From assembly GCF_001428605.1 (NCBI RefSeq), contig NZ_LMID01000014.1, positions 124,972 through 188,971 on the forward strand: a stretch of DNA of 64,000 nt. The letters run 5' to 3'. Below are positions 9,745 through 18,666 of the stretch, piece after piece. Every line of letters starts with the position of its first letter. The first letter of the stretch is position 1. Under the pieces are notes generated by a model, which ran no database searches, was not told the origin of the DNA, and worked only from the letters and a program-made list of their open reading frames with translations. This DNA is from Sphingomonas sp. Root720 (GTDB taxonomy: Bacteria > Pseudomonadota > Alphaproteobacteria > Sphingomonadales > Sphingomonadaceae). Both the position numbers and the translations under genes were made by a program.

Positions 9745-12141
9745 GTGTCTCGCGGTCCCTATGTGATGGACATGCCTCGCCCCCAGCCTGCCGGTCTCCC
9801 GACCCGCGAACAGATCCTCGACTTCATCGCCAAGTCGGACGTGCCAGCCGGTAAGCGGGAGATCGCCCGTGCGTTCGGCCTGCAAGGCAATGAGAAGATC
9901 GCCTTGAAGGCGCTGCTCAAGGACATGGCCGACGAAGGGCTGATCGACAGCGCGCGGGGCCGGGCCTTCCACAAGATGGGCGGGATCCCCAAGGTCACCG
10001 TATTGCGGATCACCGACGTCACCGACGAGGGCGTCGCGCTGGCGGTGCCCGAGACCTGGCATGGCGAGAATGGTCCTCCGCCGCAGTTGCGCGTAAAGGA
10101 GGTGCGCGGGCGGAAGGGCCCGGCGCTCGGCGTCGGCGAGCGGATCCTCGCGCGCACCGAGGAAGCGGGCAAGGGCTGGATCGCCCATCCGCTGAAGAAG
10201 CTCGCGCGCGGCGAGGAGCTGATGCTCGGCGTCCTCCACCGCGAGGGCGACAAATTATGGCTGCGTCCGGTCGACAAGCGCGAGAAGCGCGACACGCTGG
10301 TTTCGGATGCGGGCGACGCCGATGCCGGCGATCTGGTGCTGGCCGAGAAGGCGGGCCGTCCGCCGCGCATAACCGCGCGCGTCACCGAGCGGCTGGGCGA
10401 TCCGTTCGCGCCGCGCTCCTTCAGCCTCGTCGCGATTCACAAGCTCGGCATTCCCGATATCTTCCCGGAAGCGGTGCTCGAAGAGGCCGAACTGGTGCCC
10501 AGGCTCGACCTGGGGGATGGTCGCGAGGATTTGCGCGACCTGCCGATCGTGGCGATCGACCCTGCCGACGCGCGCGACCATGACGACGCGATCTGGGCGG
10601 CGCCCGACGACGATCCCGCCAATCCCGGCGGCTTCCGGGCAATCGTGGCGATCGCCGACGTCTCCTTCTACGTCCGTCCCGGATCGGCGCTCGACCGCGA
10701 GGCGAAGAAGCGCGGCAACAGCGTCTATTTCCCCGACCGCGTGGTGCCGATGCTGCCCGAGGCGCTGTCGGCCGACATCTGCTCGCTCAAGCAGGGTGAG
10801 GACCGCGCGGCGATGGCCTGCCACCTCACGATCAAGGCCGACGGCACGCTGGCGACATGGCGCTTCACCCGCGCGGTCGTCCGGCTGGCCGCGAACATCG
10901 CCTATGAGGACGCGCAGGCGGCGATCGATGCTGCTTCGTCACCCCAGCGAAGGCCGGGGTCTCGGGAGGGTAGCGAACTGCCCATCTCCGGAGATCCCGG
11001 CCTTCGCTGGGATGGCGCCCTGGTGGAGTCCGCCCTGAAGCCGCTCTGGGCCTGCTGGAAAGCGCTGTTCAAGGCGCGCGAGGCGCGCGAGCCGCTCGAC
11101 CTCGACCTGCCCGAACGCCGCGTGGTGCTGGACGAGAAGGGCCGTATCCTGTCGGTCGCGCCGCGCGAGCGGCTCGACGCGCACCGGCTGGTCGAGGACT
11201 ATATGATCGCGGCCAATGTCGCGGCGGCCAAGGCGCTGGAGGCGAAGAAGGCGCCGGTGATGTACCGCGACCATGAGCCGCCGAGCCGCGAGAAGCTGGT
11301 GGCGCTCAAGGAGTATCTGGCCACCTTCGACATGGAATTCGCGCTCGGCCAGGTCGTGCGCCCCGCCACCTTCAACCATATCCTCGGCAAGATCACCGAC
11401 GAGGCGATCAAGCCGCAGATCATGGAACAGGTGCTGCGCAGCCAGACCCAGGCCTATTATGCCCCGGCCAACACCGGTCATTTCGGGCTGGCGCTGGGCA
11501 GCTACGCGCATTTCACCAGTCCGATCCGCCGCTATGCCGACCTGCTCGTCCACCGCTCGCTGGTCGGTGCCTATGGACTGGAGGGCGGCAAGCCGAAGCT
11601 CAACGGCCCGGGCAAGTCGAGCGACATCCCCGCCCGGACCGCGCTGACCCAGGAAGAGGCCGAGCGGATGACCGCGATCGGCGAGCTGATCAGCCAGGCC
11701 GAGCGCCGCGCGATGGAGGCGGAGCGCGAGACGATCGACCGCTACGTCGCGGCGTTCCTGTCGACCAAGATCGGCGAGCTGCTCGACACGCGGATCACCG
11801 GGGTCCAGTCCTTCGGCTTCTTCGCGACGGTCGAGGGGCTGGGGGGCGACGGGCTCGTTCCGGTGTCGACCCTCGGCGCCGAGCGCTTCCGCTATGACGA
11901 GGCGGCCCGCGCGCTGGAGGGGGAGGAGAGCGGCGATCGCTACACGTCGGGCATGAAGCTCCGGCTGCGGCTGGTCGAAGCCAACCCGATCAACGGCTCG
12001 CTGCGCTTCGAGCTGGAGGAAGGGGCGAGCCACCTGCCGATGCGCGGCGGTCCGCGCCGTGACGGCAAGGGCAAGAGCCGGCCGATGATGGGGCGTCGGG
12101 GCAGGCCGGCCAATATCCGGCACAAGGGCGGGCGTCGGTAG
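9745..12141 (+). CDS. rnr: Ribonuclease R
   Basis: 798 aa, a processive 3'-5' exoribonuclease of the RNB family. The GTG start is preceded by GGAGGTGA at 9732-9739, a strong site at the right distance; ATG codons at 9766 and 9772 are weaker alternatives. It has an N-terminal winged-helix region, then cold-shock-like domains. The RNB domain has the metal-binding Asp cluster IDPADARDHDDAIW (about 270-283) and the signature HFTSPIRRYADLLVHR (about 590). An S1 domain (about 655-745) and a basic tail (GKSRPMMGRRGRPANIRHK) follow. About 27 residues (near 398-425) come from an inserted palindromic repeat in a variable surface segment. Confidence 0.95.
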   Translation: MSRGPYVMDMPRPQPAGLPTREQILDFIAKSDVPAGKREIARAFGLQGNEKIALKALLKDMADEGLIDSARGRAFHKMGGIPKVTVLRITDVTDEGVALAVPETWHGENGPPPQLRVKEVRGRKGPALGVGERILARTEEAGKGWIAHPLKKLARGEELMLGVLHREGDKLWLRPVDKREKRDTLVSDAGDADAGDLVLAEKAGRPPRITARVTERLGDPFAPRSFSLVAIHKLGIPDIFPEAVLEEAELVPRLDLGDGREDLRDLPIVAIDPADARDHDDAIWAAPDDDPANPGGFRAIVAIADVSFYVRPGSALDREAKKRGNSVYFPDRVVPMLPEALSADICSLKQGEDRAAMACHLTIKADGTLATWRFTRAVVRLAANIAYEDAQAAIDAASSPQRRPGSREGSELPISGDPGLRWDGALVESALKPLWACWKALFKAREAREPLDLDLPERRVVLDEKGRILSVAPRERLDAHRLVEDYMIAANVAAAKALEAKKAPVMYRDHEPPSREKLVALKEYLATFDMEFALGQVVRPATFNHILGKITDEAIKPQIMEQVLRSQTQAYYAPANTGHFGLALGSYAHFTSPIRRYADLLVHRSLVGAYGLEGGKPKLNGPGKSSDIPARTALTQEEAERMTAIGELISQAERRAMEAERETIDRYVAAFLSTKIGELLDTRITGVQSFGFFATVEGLGGDGLVPVSTLGAERFRYDEAARALEGEESGDRYTSGMKLRLRLVEANPINGSLRFELEEGASHLPMRGGPRRDGKGKSRPMMGRRGRPANIRHKGGRR
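10937..11017. repeat. Palindromic repeat inserted in frame inside rnr
   Basis: 81 bp. Arms CGTCACCCCAGCGAAGGCC and GGCCTTCGCTGGGATGGCG are inverted and match the intergenic palindromes at 18531 and 55890. The length is exactly 27 codons, so the rnr frame is kept. It adds a Pro/Gly/Arg/Ser-rich segment between the AIDAA helix and the LKPLWACW segment. Confidence 0.85.
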
Positions 12142-12168
12142 CGAAAGCCCTCCCCTCGGGGAAGGCAG

Positions 12169-12723
<555 letters not shown>

Positions 12724-12740
12724 GAAGCTGCGATTCCCCT

Positions 12741-13211
12741 TTATGCGATGCCGAGATCGGACGGCCCGAAAGCGTGCGGCAGCAATTCCGATGCCCGAAA
12801 ATAGGCGAAGGCGCCACCGTCGGCCGATCCACAATAGATATCGATGTCGCGGCCGCCGAGCTGGGCCGCCTCGTTGATGATCTGGCGACAGCGGCCGCAG
12901 GGCGTGACCAGCGCCGATCCGGCGATCGATCCGTCGCGTTTCAGCTGGCCGCCGGTCACGCCGATCGCCACCACGTCGCGCAGATGTCCCTCGCTGTTGG
13001 CGCTCGCCAGCGCCACGGTCTCGGCGCAGAGCGACAGCCCGTAGCTCGCATTCTCGAAATTGGCGCCGGTGATCATCCGGCCGTCGGCGAGCAGCACCGC
13101 CGCGCCGACCCCGAAGCGCGAATAGGGCGCATGGGCGTTGGCGGCCACCCCGCGCGCCGCGTCGATCAGGACGCGGCCCGCCAGTTCGCGTATGTCGACC
13201 GGCTCAGCCAC
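12741..13211 (-). CDS. cdd: Cytidine deaminase
   Basis: 156 aa. It deaminates cytidine and deoxycytidine. The zinc site is CAE (LCAETVAL) plus PCGRC (VTPCGRCRQ), with the substrate loop ANFENASYG. The N-terminal helix [14 protein letters not shown] is typical of the tetrameric class. The gene overlaps the end of the UPF0262 gene by 8 bases and is followed by dcd. Confidence 0.95.
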   Translation of the reverse strand: MAEPVDIRELAGRVLIDAARGVAANAHAPYSRFGVGAAVLLADGRMITGANFENASYGLSLCAETVALASANSEGHLRDVVAIGVTGGQLKRDGSIAGSALVTPCGRCRQIINEAAQLGGRDIDIYCGSADGGAFAYFRASELLPHAFGPSDLGIA

Positions 13212-13686
13212 GGATGTGCAACACGCAGATCAGCGTGAAGAGGCGCCTGGCAGTGTCGAAGTCGACCTCGATCTTGCCCTCCAGCCGTTCCTTGAGGAGT
13301 TGGGCCGCCTCGTTGTGGATACCGCGCCGGGCCATGTCGACCGTCTCGATCTGCTGCGCGGTCGAGGTGCGGATCGCCTGGAAATAGCTGTCGCAGATCG
13401 CGAAATAATCCTTGATCGGCCGGCGGAAGCTGCCGAGACCCAGGATCAGCGTTTCGAGCAGGTCGCTCGATTCCGCATGGACGTCGATCGCCAGCCGGCC
13501 TTCCTCGACCCTGAGCTTGACCCGATAGGGGCCGGCATAGTCCTGCGGATAGGGGCGCAGCGGCTTGAAATAATTGCCCTCGAGCAGGTCGAAGATGGCG
13601 ACGCGCCGTTCCTGCTCGACATCGGCATTGCGCCAGATGATCGTCTTTTCATCGAGATCGATGGCGATGATGCGCGGATCGGACAT
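13204..13686 (-). CDS. UPF0262 family protein
   Basis: 160 aa. The sequence matches the alphaproteobacterial UPF0262 family throughout: MSDPRIIAIDLDE at the start, FDLLEGNYFKP, LGLGSFRRPIKDYF, ETVDMARRGIHNEAA and the C-terminal [16 protein letters not shown]. No signal peptide or membrane segment is present. The function is unknown. It overlaps cdd by 8 bases, so it is cotranscribed with the pyrimidine deaminases. Confidence 0.92.
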   Translation of the reverse strand: MSDPRIIAIDLDEKTIIWRNADVEQERRVAIFDLLEGNYFKPLRPYPQDYAGPYRVKLRVEEGRLAIDVHAESSDLLETLILGLGSFRRPIKDYFAICDSYFQAIRTSTAQQIETVDMARRGIHNEAAQLLKERLEGKIEVDFDTARRLFTLICVLHIRG

Positions 13687-13757
13687 TCTCCCTGCGCCTT
13701 AGCGCCTGATCGGCCGCGGTGAAAGCGCTTCACGCTTCTCGCCGGCGCCGGCAAAGC

Positions 13758-13791
13758 GAAGCCTGCAGATCCTTGTGGGTCTGCAGGCTTC
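13758..13791 (-). terminator. Strong hairpin terminator after emrA
   Basis: A perfect 12-bp stem (GAAGCCTGCAGA / TCTGCAGGCTTC) with a 10-base loop lies 23 bp downstream of the emrA stop and before UPF0262. On the minus strand it is followed by GCTTTGCC, a weak T-tract. It probably separates the marR-emrA transcript from UPF0262-cdd-dcd. Confidence 0.65.
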
Positions 13792-13813
13792 CAGTTTGCC
13801 TCGGGGGAGGAAC

Positions 13814-14863
13814 TCAATCGGCGACGTGCACCGTGACATGGGCGCTCCAGCCGGCGACGAGCGGCCGGTCGAGCCGGTCGTCGATCTGGATGCGAACGGG
13901 TACGCGCTGGGTGACCTTCACCCAGTTGCCGGTCGCGTTCTGCGGCGGCAGCAGGGAGAATTGCGAGCCTGTGCCGGCGTTGATGCCGATCACATGGCCC
14001 TTGAAGGTTCGCCCGGGCAGCGCGTCGAGCTCGATGTCCGCGCGCTGGCCGATGCGGACCTTGTCGAGTTGGGTTTCCTTGAAATTGGCGTCGATCCAGT
14101 ACCCATGGTCGCTGACGACGTTGACCATCGGCAGCATCTGGATCGCCATCGTGCCGGGCTGGAGCTTGTCGGCCTGGCTGATGCGGCCGTTGATGGGCGC
14201 GCGGACCTCGGTGCGCGCGAGGTCGAGCGCGGCCTTATCGCGCGCGGCGACCGCCGCCTCGATCTGGGGATGGCCGCCGGCCCGCGACGTGCCGATCACC
14301 GCACGCGCCGATTCGGCTTCGGAACGCGCCGAGGCCTGCTGCGCGCGGGCGGCGGCGAGCGCGGCCTTGGCGGAATCGTAGGAGGCGCGCGTGGTGAAGC
14401 CGCGCGCGAGCAGTTCCTGCTGCCGGCCGAACGTGTCGCGGGCCAGCGTGACGTCCGACGCGCTCTTGGCGGTGTCGGCCTGCTTGGCGTGATAGGTGCT
14501 CTGCAGCTGGGCGACGGTCAGCTCGGCGTTGCCGACGGCGGCCTCGGCCTGCATCAGCGCGATGCGATAGGGCTGGGGATCGATCCGGAAGAGCAGGTCG
14601 CCCTTCTTCACCGGTTGGTTCTCGCCGACATGGACTTCGGTGATGCGGCCGGCGACTTCGGCGCTGACCTCGACGACATGGGCGTTGACCTGCGCATTGT
14701 CGGTCGAGACGGTTCGCCCGCCGGTCAGCCAGAAATAGAGGCCGACGGCGAGCAGCAGCAGCGGCACCGACAGCATCGCGGCGAGCCGGCCCAGCCGGCG
14801 CTCGCCGCGCGCGGCCGGGGCGGTCTCGGCCGTGTCGCCGGCGATGGCACGCATCTCGTTCAT
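13814..14863 (-). CDS. emrA: HlyD/EmrA-family membrane fusion protein
   Basis: 349 aa. A short cytoplasmic N-terminus leads to one membrane segment (LAAMLSVPLLLLAVGLYFWLT). The biotinyl-lipoyl half motifs follow (TDNAQVNAHVVEVSAEVAGRI; APINGRISQADKLQPGT), with a long alpha-hairpin rich in Ala/Gln between them and a C-terminal beta-barrel. EmrA proteins bridge an inner-membrane MFS pump (EmrB) and an outer-membrane channel. The start overlaps the marR stop (ATGA). No EmrB gene follows; a strong terminator does, so this adaptor is orphaned here. Confidence 0.88.
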   Translation of the reverse strand: MNEMRAIAGDTAETAPAARGERRLGRLAAMLSVPLLLLAVGLYFWLTGGRTVSTDNAQVNAHVVEVSAEVAGRITEVHVGENQPVKKGDLLFRIDPQPYRIALMQAEAAVGNAELTVAQLQSTYHAKQADTAKSASDVTLARDTFGRQQELLARGFTTRASYDSAKAALAAARAQQASARSEAESARAVIGTSRAGGHPQIEAAVAARDKAALDLARTEVRAPINGRISQADKLQPGTMAIQMLPMVNVVSDHGYWIDANFKETQLDKVRIGQRADIELDALPGRTFKGHVIGINAGTGSQFSLLPPQNATGNWVKVTQRVPVRIQIDDRLDRPLVAGWSAHVTVHVAD

Positions 14864-15333
14864 CGCCGCGCGTCCGCCGCGAGAGGCTGCTCGGCCCGTT
14901 CGTCCTGATCGCGGATATTGTCGCGGACGATGTTGAGCAGGCCGGTCAGCGTCGCCCGCTGCCCGGCGTCGAGCGGCGCGAGCAGATTGTCCTCCATCTC
15001 GTTGGCGATGCCGGTGAGATTCTCGACCAGGGGCATCGCCTTCGCGGTCAGGTGGAGCCGCCAGACGCGGCGATCGGAGGGATCCGCCCGCCGCTCGACG
15101 AGGCCGCTCTCGGCCAGCCGGTCGACCATGCGGCACAGGGTGATCCGTTCGACGTCGAGCATTTCGGCGACCTCGCTCTGGGTCGGGCCATCATAGCGGT
15201 CGAGATAGAGCAGCATGCGCCACTGGGCGCGGGTCAGTCCGCGCGATCGGGCGCGGGCGTCGAACCAGTAGCGGGACCGGCGCGCAATATCGTGCATCAG
15301 AAAGGAAACACGTCGACTCAAATCTGTATGCAT
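14860..15333 (-). CDS. MarR-family transcriptional regulator
   Basis: 157 aa. It is a winged-helix dimeric repressor. LTRAQWRMLLYLDRYDGPTQSEVAEML is the helix-turn-helix region (quoted in part: QSEVAEML), followed by the wing RADPSDRRVWRLHLT. The ATG at 15333 lies inside a near-palindrome that may be its operator. It is divergent from dnaB and translationally coupled to emrA, the classic arrangement in which a MarR repressor controls a drug-efflux operon. Confidence 0.9.
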   Translation of the reverse strand: MHTDLSRRVSFLMHDIARRSRYWFDARARSRGLTRAQWRMLLYLDRYDGPTQSEVAEMLDVERITLCRMVDRLAESGLVERRADPSDRRVWRLHLTAKAMPLVENLTGIANEMEDNLLAPLDAGQRATLTGLLNIVRDNIRDQDERAEQPLAADARR

Positions 15334-15340
15334 GCTTACA
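15325..15340. promoter_or_regulatory. Candidate MarR operator
   Basis: TGTATGCATGCTTACA is a 16-bp palindrome with one mismatched pair and overlaps the marR start codon. A related half-site (ATGCTTGCTGTATGC) lies just downstream toward dnaB. Autorepression is inferred from position. Confidence 0.45.
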
Positions 15341-15449
15341 TTGTGGATGCTTGCTGTATGCTCTGCAAGAAAAATATCCACAGATCGGCCCCCCGAACTT
15401 TTACGTAACAGAGCTTGCGGCGGCGCTCCGGCGGGCGGATAATCGCGCG

Positions 15450-16964
15450 ATGGCCGAGCCCGTACCGATCTTGCCGCCCACCCCGGGCGAGCCACCCGCC
15501 TTGCCGCACAATGTCGAGGCGGAAGCCGCGCTGCTGGGCGCGATGATGCTCGACAATCGCATCGTCGAGGATATCCAGGTCAAGCTCAGGCCCGAGCATT
15601 TCTTCGAGCCGCTCCACGGCCGCATCTATGAGGCGATCCTGCGCATGCTCGATCGCAACATGCTGGCGACGCCGGTGACGCTGCGGCCGATGTTCGAGGC
15701 CGACATCGGCATGCGCGAGCTGGGCGGGCCCGCCTATCTGGCGCAGCTGACCGGCAGCGGCGCGGCGCTGATCGGCGCCCGCGACTTCGCCAACCAGATC
15801 TACGACCTCGCCCTGCTCCGCGCGCTCGTCGCGGTCGGCCGCGGCATGGTCGAGGGCGCGCTCGACACCTCGGAGGAGGTCGATCCCAAGGCGCAGATCG
15901 AGCAGGCCGAGATCGCGCTCTACAAGGTCGCCGAGGAGGGCGGCGAGGAAGGCAGCGTCAAGAGCTTCGCCCAGGCCACCAAGGTCGTCATCGAGACCGC
16001 CAGCGCGGCGCTCAACTCGGGCGGCCATGTCGCCGGCCTCACCACCGGGCTCGAGCGGCTGAACGCCAAGATCGGCGGGCTGCATCCGTCCGACCTCATC
16101 ATCCTCGCGGGCCGTCCCGGCATGGGCAAGACCTCGCTCGCGACCAACATCGCCTTCAACGTCGCGCAGCGCTACATCCGCGACCAGCAGGACGGCGTCG
16201 CCCACACCGTCGGGGCGCCGGTTGCCTTCTTCAGCCTGGAAATGTCGGCCGACCAGCTGGCCGGCCGCGTCCTTTCCGAGCAGGCGGAGATCAGTTCCGA
16301 GCAGATCCGGATGGGCAAGATGAGTCATGCGGAGTTCGCCCATTTCGCGCGGGCGGCGCAGGATCTCGAGAACCTGCCGCTCTACATCGACGACACGCCC
16401 GGCCTGACGATCGCCTCGCTGCGCACCCGCGCGCGCCGGTTGAAGCGGCAGCGCGGGATCGGCGCGATCATCGTCGACTATCTCCAGCTGCTGCAGGGAT
16501 CGGGCAAGTCGTCCGACGGCAACCGCGTGCAGGAGATCTCCGAGATCAGCCGCGGCCTCAAGACGCTGGCCAAGGAGCTGAGCCTGCCGGTGATCGCGCT
16601 CTCCCAGCTCAGCCGCGCGGTCGAGCAGCGCGAGAACAAGAAGCCGGTGCTGTCGGACCTGCGCGAATCGGGCTCGATCGAGCAGGACGCCGACATGGTG
16701 TGGTTCGTGTATCGCGAGGATTACTATCTCAACCTGCTGCGGCCGAAGGAGGCTTCGATCGAGGCGGGCGACAGCGCCGTCGAGGTGACCGCCTTCGAGG
16801 AATGGAAGGTCAAGATGGCCCGCGCGCACAACCGGGCCGAGCTGGTCATCGCCAAGCAGCGCCACGGTTCGACGGGGACGATTCCGTTGAAGTTCGAGGC
16901 GCGCTTCACCAAATTCTCGGATCTGGCCGACGATTATTACGGCACCACCGACTATGACGACTAG
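15450..16964 (+). CDS. dnaB: Replicative DNA helicase DnaB
   Basis: 504 aa. The N-terminal DnaB domain starts LPHNVEAEAALLGAMMLDN. The RecA-like C-terminal ATPase has Walker A GRPGMGKTS near residue 220, Walker B IIVDYLQLL, the QLSRAVE and LRESGSIEQDAD motifs, and RHGSTG near the end. The ATG before AEPVPILPP is chosen; the frame stays open for 33 codons upstream into the shared marR promoter region. No intein is seen. Confidence 0.95.
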   Translation: MAEPVPILPPTPGEPPALPHNVEAEAALLGAMMLDNRIVEDIQVKLRPEHFFEPLHGRIYEAILRMLDRNMLATPVTLRPMFEADIGMRELGGPAYLAQLTGSGAALIGARDFANQIYDLALLRALVAVGRGMVEGALDTSEEVDPKAQIEQAEIALYKVAEEGGEEGSVKSFAQATKVVIETASAALNSGGHVAGLTTGLERLNAKIGGLHPSDLIILAGRPGMGKTSLATNIAFNVAQRYIRDQQDGVAHTVGAPVAFFSLEMSADQLAGRVLSEQAEISSEQIRMGKMSHAEFAHFARAAQDLENLPLYIDDTPGLTIASLRTRARRLKRQRGIGAIIVDYLQLLQGSGKSSDGNRVQEISEISRGLKTLAKELSLPVIALSQLSRAVEQRENKKPVLSDLRESGSIEQDADMVWFVYREDYYLNLLRPKEASIEAGDSAVEVTAFEEWKVKMARAHNRAELVIAKQRHGSTGTIPLKFEARFTKFSDLADDYYGTTDYDD

Positions 16965-17059
16965 GCCCGCGCAGGCCGGGCGTGACAAGCCTTCCGATTC
17001 GTGATCTTCTCCCCCGCAGGATCCGCAAAAGCGGGCCCGGTGGGGGAGAGGGTGCGAAG

Positions 17060-17161
17060 ATGGACCGCATCGATCATGTCATGGACCGCGTCCTTACGAT
17101 GGCGGTCGTCTGCATGCCGTTCTACGTCATCTACAAGCTGGGGCTGTTCCTGATCGAGTAG
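17060..17161 (+). CDS. Possible small membrane protein, 33 aa
   Basis: MDRIDHVMDRVLTMAVVCMPFYVIYKLGLFLIE: an acidic/basic N-terminus followed by one hydrophobic segment (about residues 14-32), ending in Glu. A purine-rich GAGAGGG lies about 8-14 bases upstream. It sits in the 219-bp gap between dnaB and cysH (convergent). Too short for homology by eye; it could be a real single-pass small protein. Confidence 0.4.
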   Translation: MDRIDHVMDRVLTMAVVCMPFYVIYKLGLFLIE

Positions 17162-17183
17162 CGGGCAACGCCGGCCAGCCCGA

Positions 17184-17948
17184 TCAGAAGACGGGCTCCT
17201 CCCCGGGGCGGACGATCGGTTCGCCGTGGATGCCGCATTCGACCTTGTCCCAGCCGCGCCAGCGGCCCGCGCGCGGATCCTCGCCCGGCTTGACCACGCT
17301 GGTGCACGGCGCGCAGCCGATCGACAGATAGCCCTGCGATTCGAGCGGATGGCGCGGCAGGTCGCGCGCCTCGAACCAGCGGTCGAGATCGGCCTTGGTC
17401 CAGTCGGCGAGCGGGTTGAACTTGATCCGGTCGCCGTCCAGCTCGAAGCGGGCGATCCCCGACCGGGTCGAAGCCTGGAAGCCCTTGCGGCCGGTGATCG
17501 ACGCGTCGAGGCCCTTCATCGCCGCGGCGAGCGGCAGCACCTTGCGGATCTCGCAGCAGCCGTCGGGATCGTAGGACCAGCGCAGCCCGGTGCCGTCCCT
17601 GGCCTCGATCGTCGCCGGCTCGGGGGCGACGGTGCGCAGCCCGGTCAGGCCCAGCCGATCGACCAGCGTGTCGCGATAGTCGAGCGTCTCCTGGAACATC
17701 TTGCCGGTGTCGAGGAAGACCACCGGGGTCGACGGATCGACCGCCGCGACCAGGTCGAGCAGCACCGCCGATTCCGCCCCGAAGGAGGAGACCACGGCGA
17801 CGCGGCCGAGCAGCCCCTCCTCCAGCACCGCCCGGATCACCGCCTGCGTCGTCGCGCCCTCGAAGCGCGCGTTGAGGCGCGCGACGTCGGCCGCGGTGAA
17901 GCGCGGGGCGGTGTCGATCCGGTCGATCCGGCGGGCGGTCTCAGCCAT
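17184..17948 (-). CDS. cysH: Adenylyl-sulfate (APS)-type reductase
   Basis: 254 aa. It reduces activated sulfate to sulfite with thioredoxin. SFGAESAVLLDLV is the PP-loop-like nucleotide site. The pairs GCCEIRKV (near residue 131) and IGCAPCTS (near 212) are the four [4Fe-4S] ligands of the bacterial APS-reductase class, and ECGIH near the C-terminus carries the catalytic Cys. PAPS-specific enzymes lack the four cluster cysteines, so APS is the likely substrate. It overlaps the DUF934 gene by 8 bases and ends the sulfur operon. Confidence 0.94.
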   Translation of the reverse strand: MAETARRIDRIDTAPRFTAADVARLNARFEGATTQAVIRAVLEEGLLGRVAVVSSFGAESAVLLDLVAAVDPSTPVVFLDTGKMFQETLDYRDTLVDRLGLTGLRTVAPEPATIEARDGTGLRWSYDPDGCCEIRKVLPLAAAMKGLDASITGRKGFQASTRSGIARFELDGDRIKFNPLADWTKADLDRWFEARDLPRHPLESQGYLSIGCAPCTSVVKPGEDPRAGRWRGWDKVECGIHGEPIVRPGEEPVF

Positions 17949-18366
17949 GCCGCTTGGCCCAGATCGGGCGGCGGCCGTCGACGGTCTTCTGGTAGACGTC
18001 GTCGTAGAGCGCCGCGAGCCGGGCGAGCGTGTCGCGGTCGATCTCGGCGTCGCTCAGGAAGGCGTCGAAGCCGCAGCGGCGCATCGGGCCGATCTGGTCG
18101 ACCAGCACGTCGCCCGCCGCGCGCAGCTCGCCGGCATAGCCCGCCTCGCGCAGGATGCTGCCGATCGAATAGCCGCGCCCGTCGCGGAACTTGGGAAAGG
18201 ACACCTCGATCAGCGACAGCCGGTCGAGATGGGGGATGAGTTCGCGCGGGTCGTCGGTCGGCTCGAGCCGGACGGCGGTCGCGTTCGACTGGCCGAGGAA
18301 GGCGTCGAGGGTGACGGCCGGCTCCTCATGCGTCTCGTCGTCGCGGAAGCGGATCAGATCACCCAT
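17941..18366 (-). CDS. DUF934 protein of the sulfite reduction operon
   Basis: 141 aa. DUF934 proteins sit between cysI and cysH in many alpha- and betaproteobacteria; their role is unknown, perhaps electron transfer or assembly. Here PRELIPHLDRLSLIEVSFPKFRDGRGYS is the recognisable core (in part: FPKFRDGRGYS). The start MGDLIRFRDDE has its codons repeated at 18495 and at the end of cysI (18664), a scar of repeat insertion. It overlaps cysH by 8 bases. Confidence 0.88.
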   Translation of the reverse strand: MGDLIRFRDDETHEEPAVTLDAFLGQSNATAVRLEPTDDPRELIPHLDRLSLIEVSFPKFRDGRGYSIGSILREAGYAGELRAAGDVLVDQIGPMRRCGFDAFLSDAEIDRDTLARLAALYDDVYQKTVDGRRPIWAKRHG

Positions 18367-18381
18367 GATGGCCGTGCTCCA

Positions 18382-18470
18382 CGTCATCCCGGACTCGATC
18401 CGGGATCCCGCTTTTTTCGGCGGTGTTGAAGAAGGAAGAAGCGGGATCCCGGGTCAGGCCCGGGATGACG
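18382..18470. repeat. Palindromic repeat (CGGGATCC-type arms)
   Basis: 89 bp bounded by CGTCATCCCGG and CCCGGGATGACG; the inner arms GGGATCCCGCTT and AAGCGGGATCCC are inverted. A close copy is at 61294-61380. It lies between cysI and DUF934 in one operon. Confidence 0.85.
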
Positions 18471-18530
18471 AAAAAGGGGGAGGGCAGCGAGAGGAGATCA
18501 CCCATGATGCGCGGTCCCTGCTGCGGTGTT

Positions 18531-18612
18531 CGTCATGCCAGCGAAGGCTGGCATCTCGGGAGATGAGGGCGCCGCATGGCCTCCCGAGATCCCAGCCTTC
18601 GCTGGGATGGCG
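18531..18612. repeat. Palindromic repeat (CCAGCGAAGGCTGG-type arms)
   Basis: 82 bp bounded by CGTCATGCCAGCGAAGGCTGG and CCAGCCTTCGCTGGGATGGCG (each quoted near its end only: CCAGCGAAGGCTGG, CCAGCCTTCGCTGG). It shares its arms with the copy inside rnr. With the preceding repeat it fills the 300-bp gap between DUF934 and cysI; no gene is seen there. Confidence 0.85.
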
Positions 18613-18666
18613 CGACTGGGGCCCGGGATGACGGAAAGCGGGGACGGTCGCGGCGAGACGAGGAGA

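Noticed and set aside
15370-15385. DnaA-box-like ATATCCACA upstream of dnaB
   Set aside because: A single near-match without other boxes, an AT-rich unwinding element or dnaA/dnaN neighbours; not an origin.
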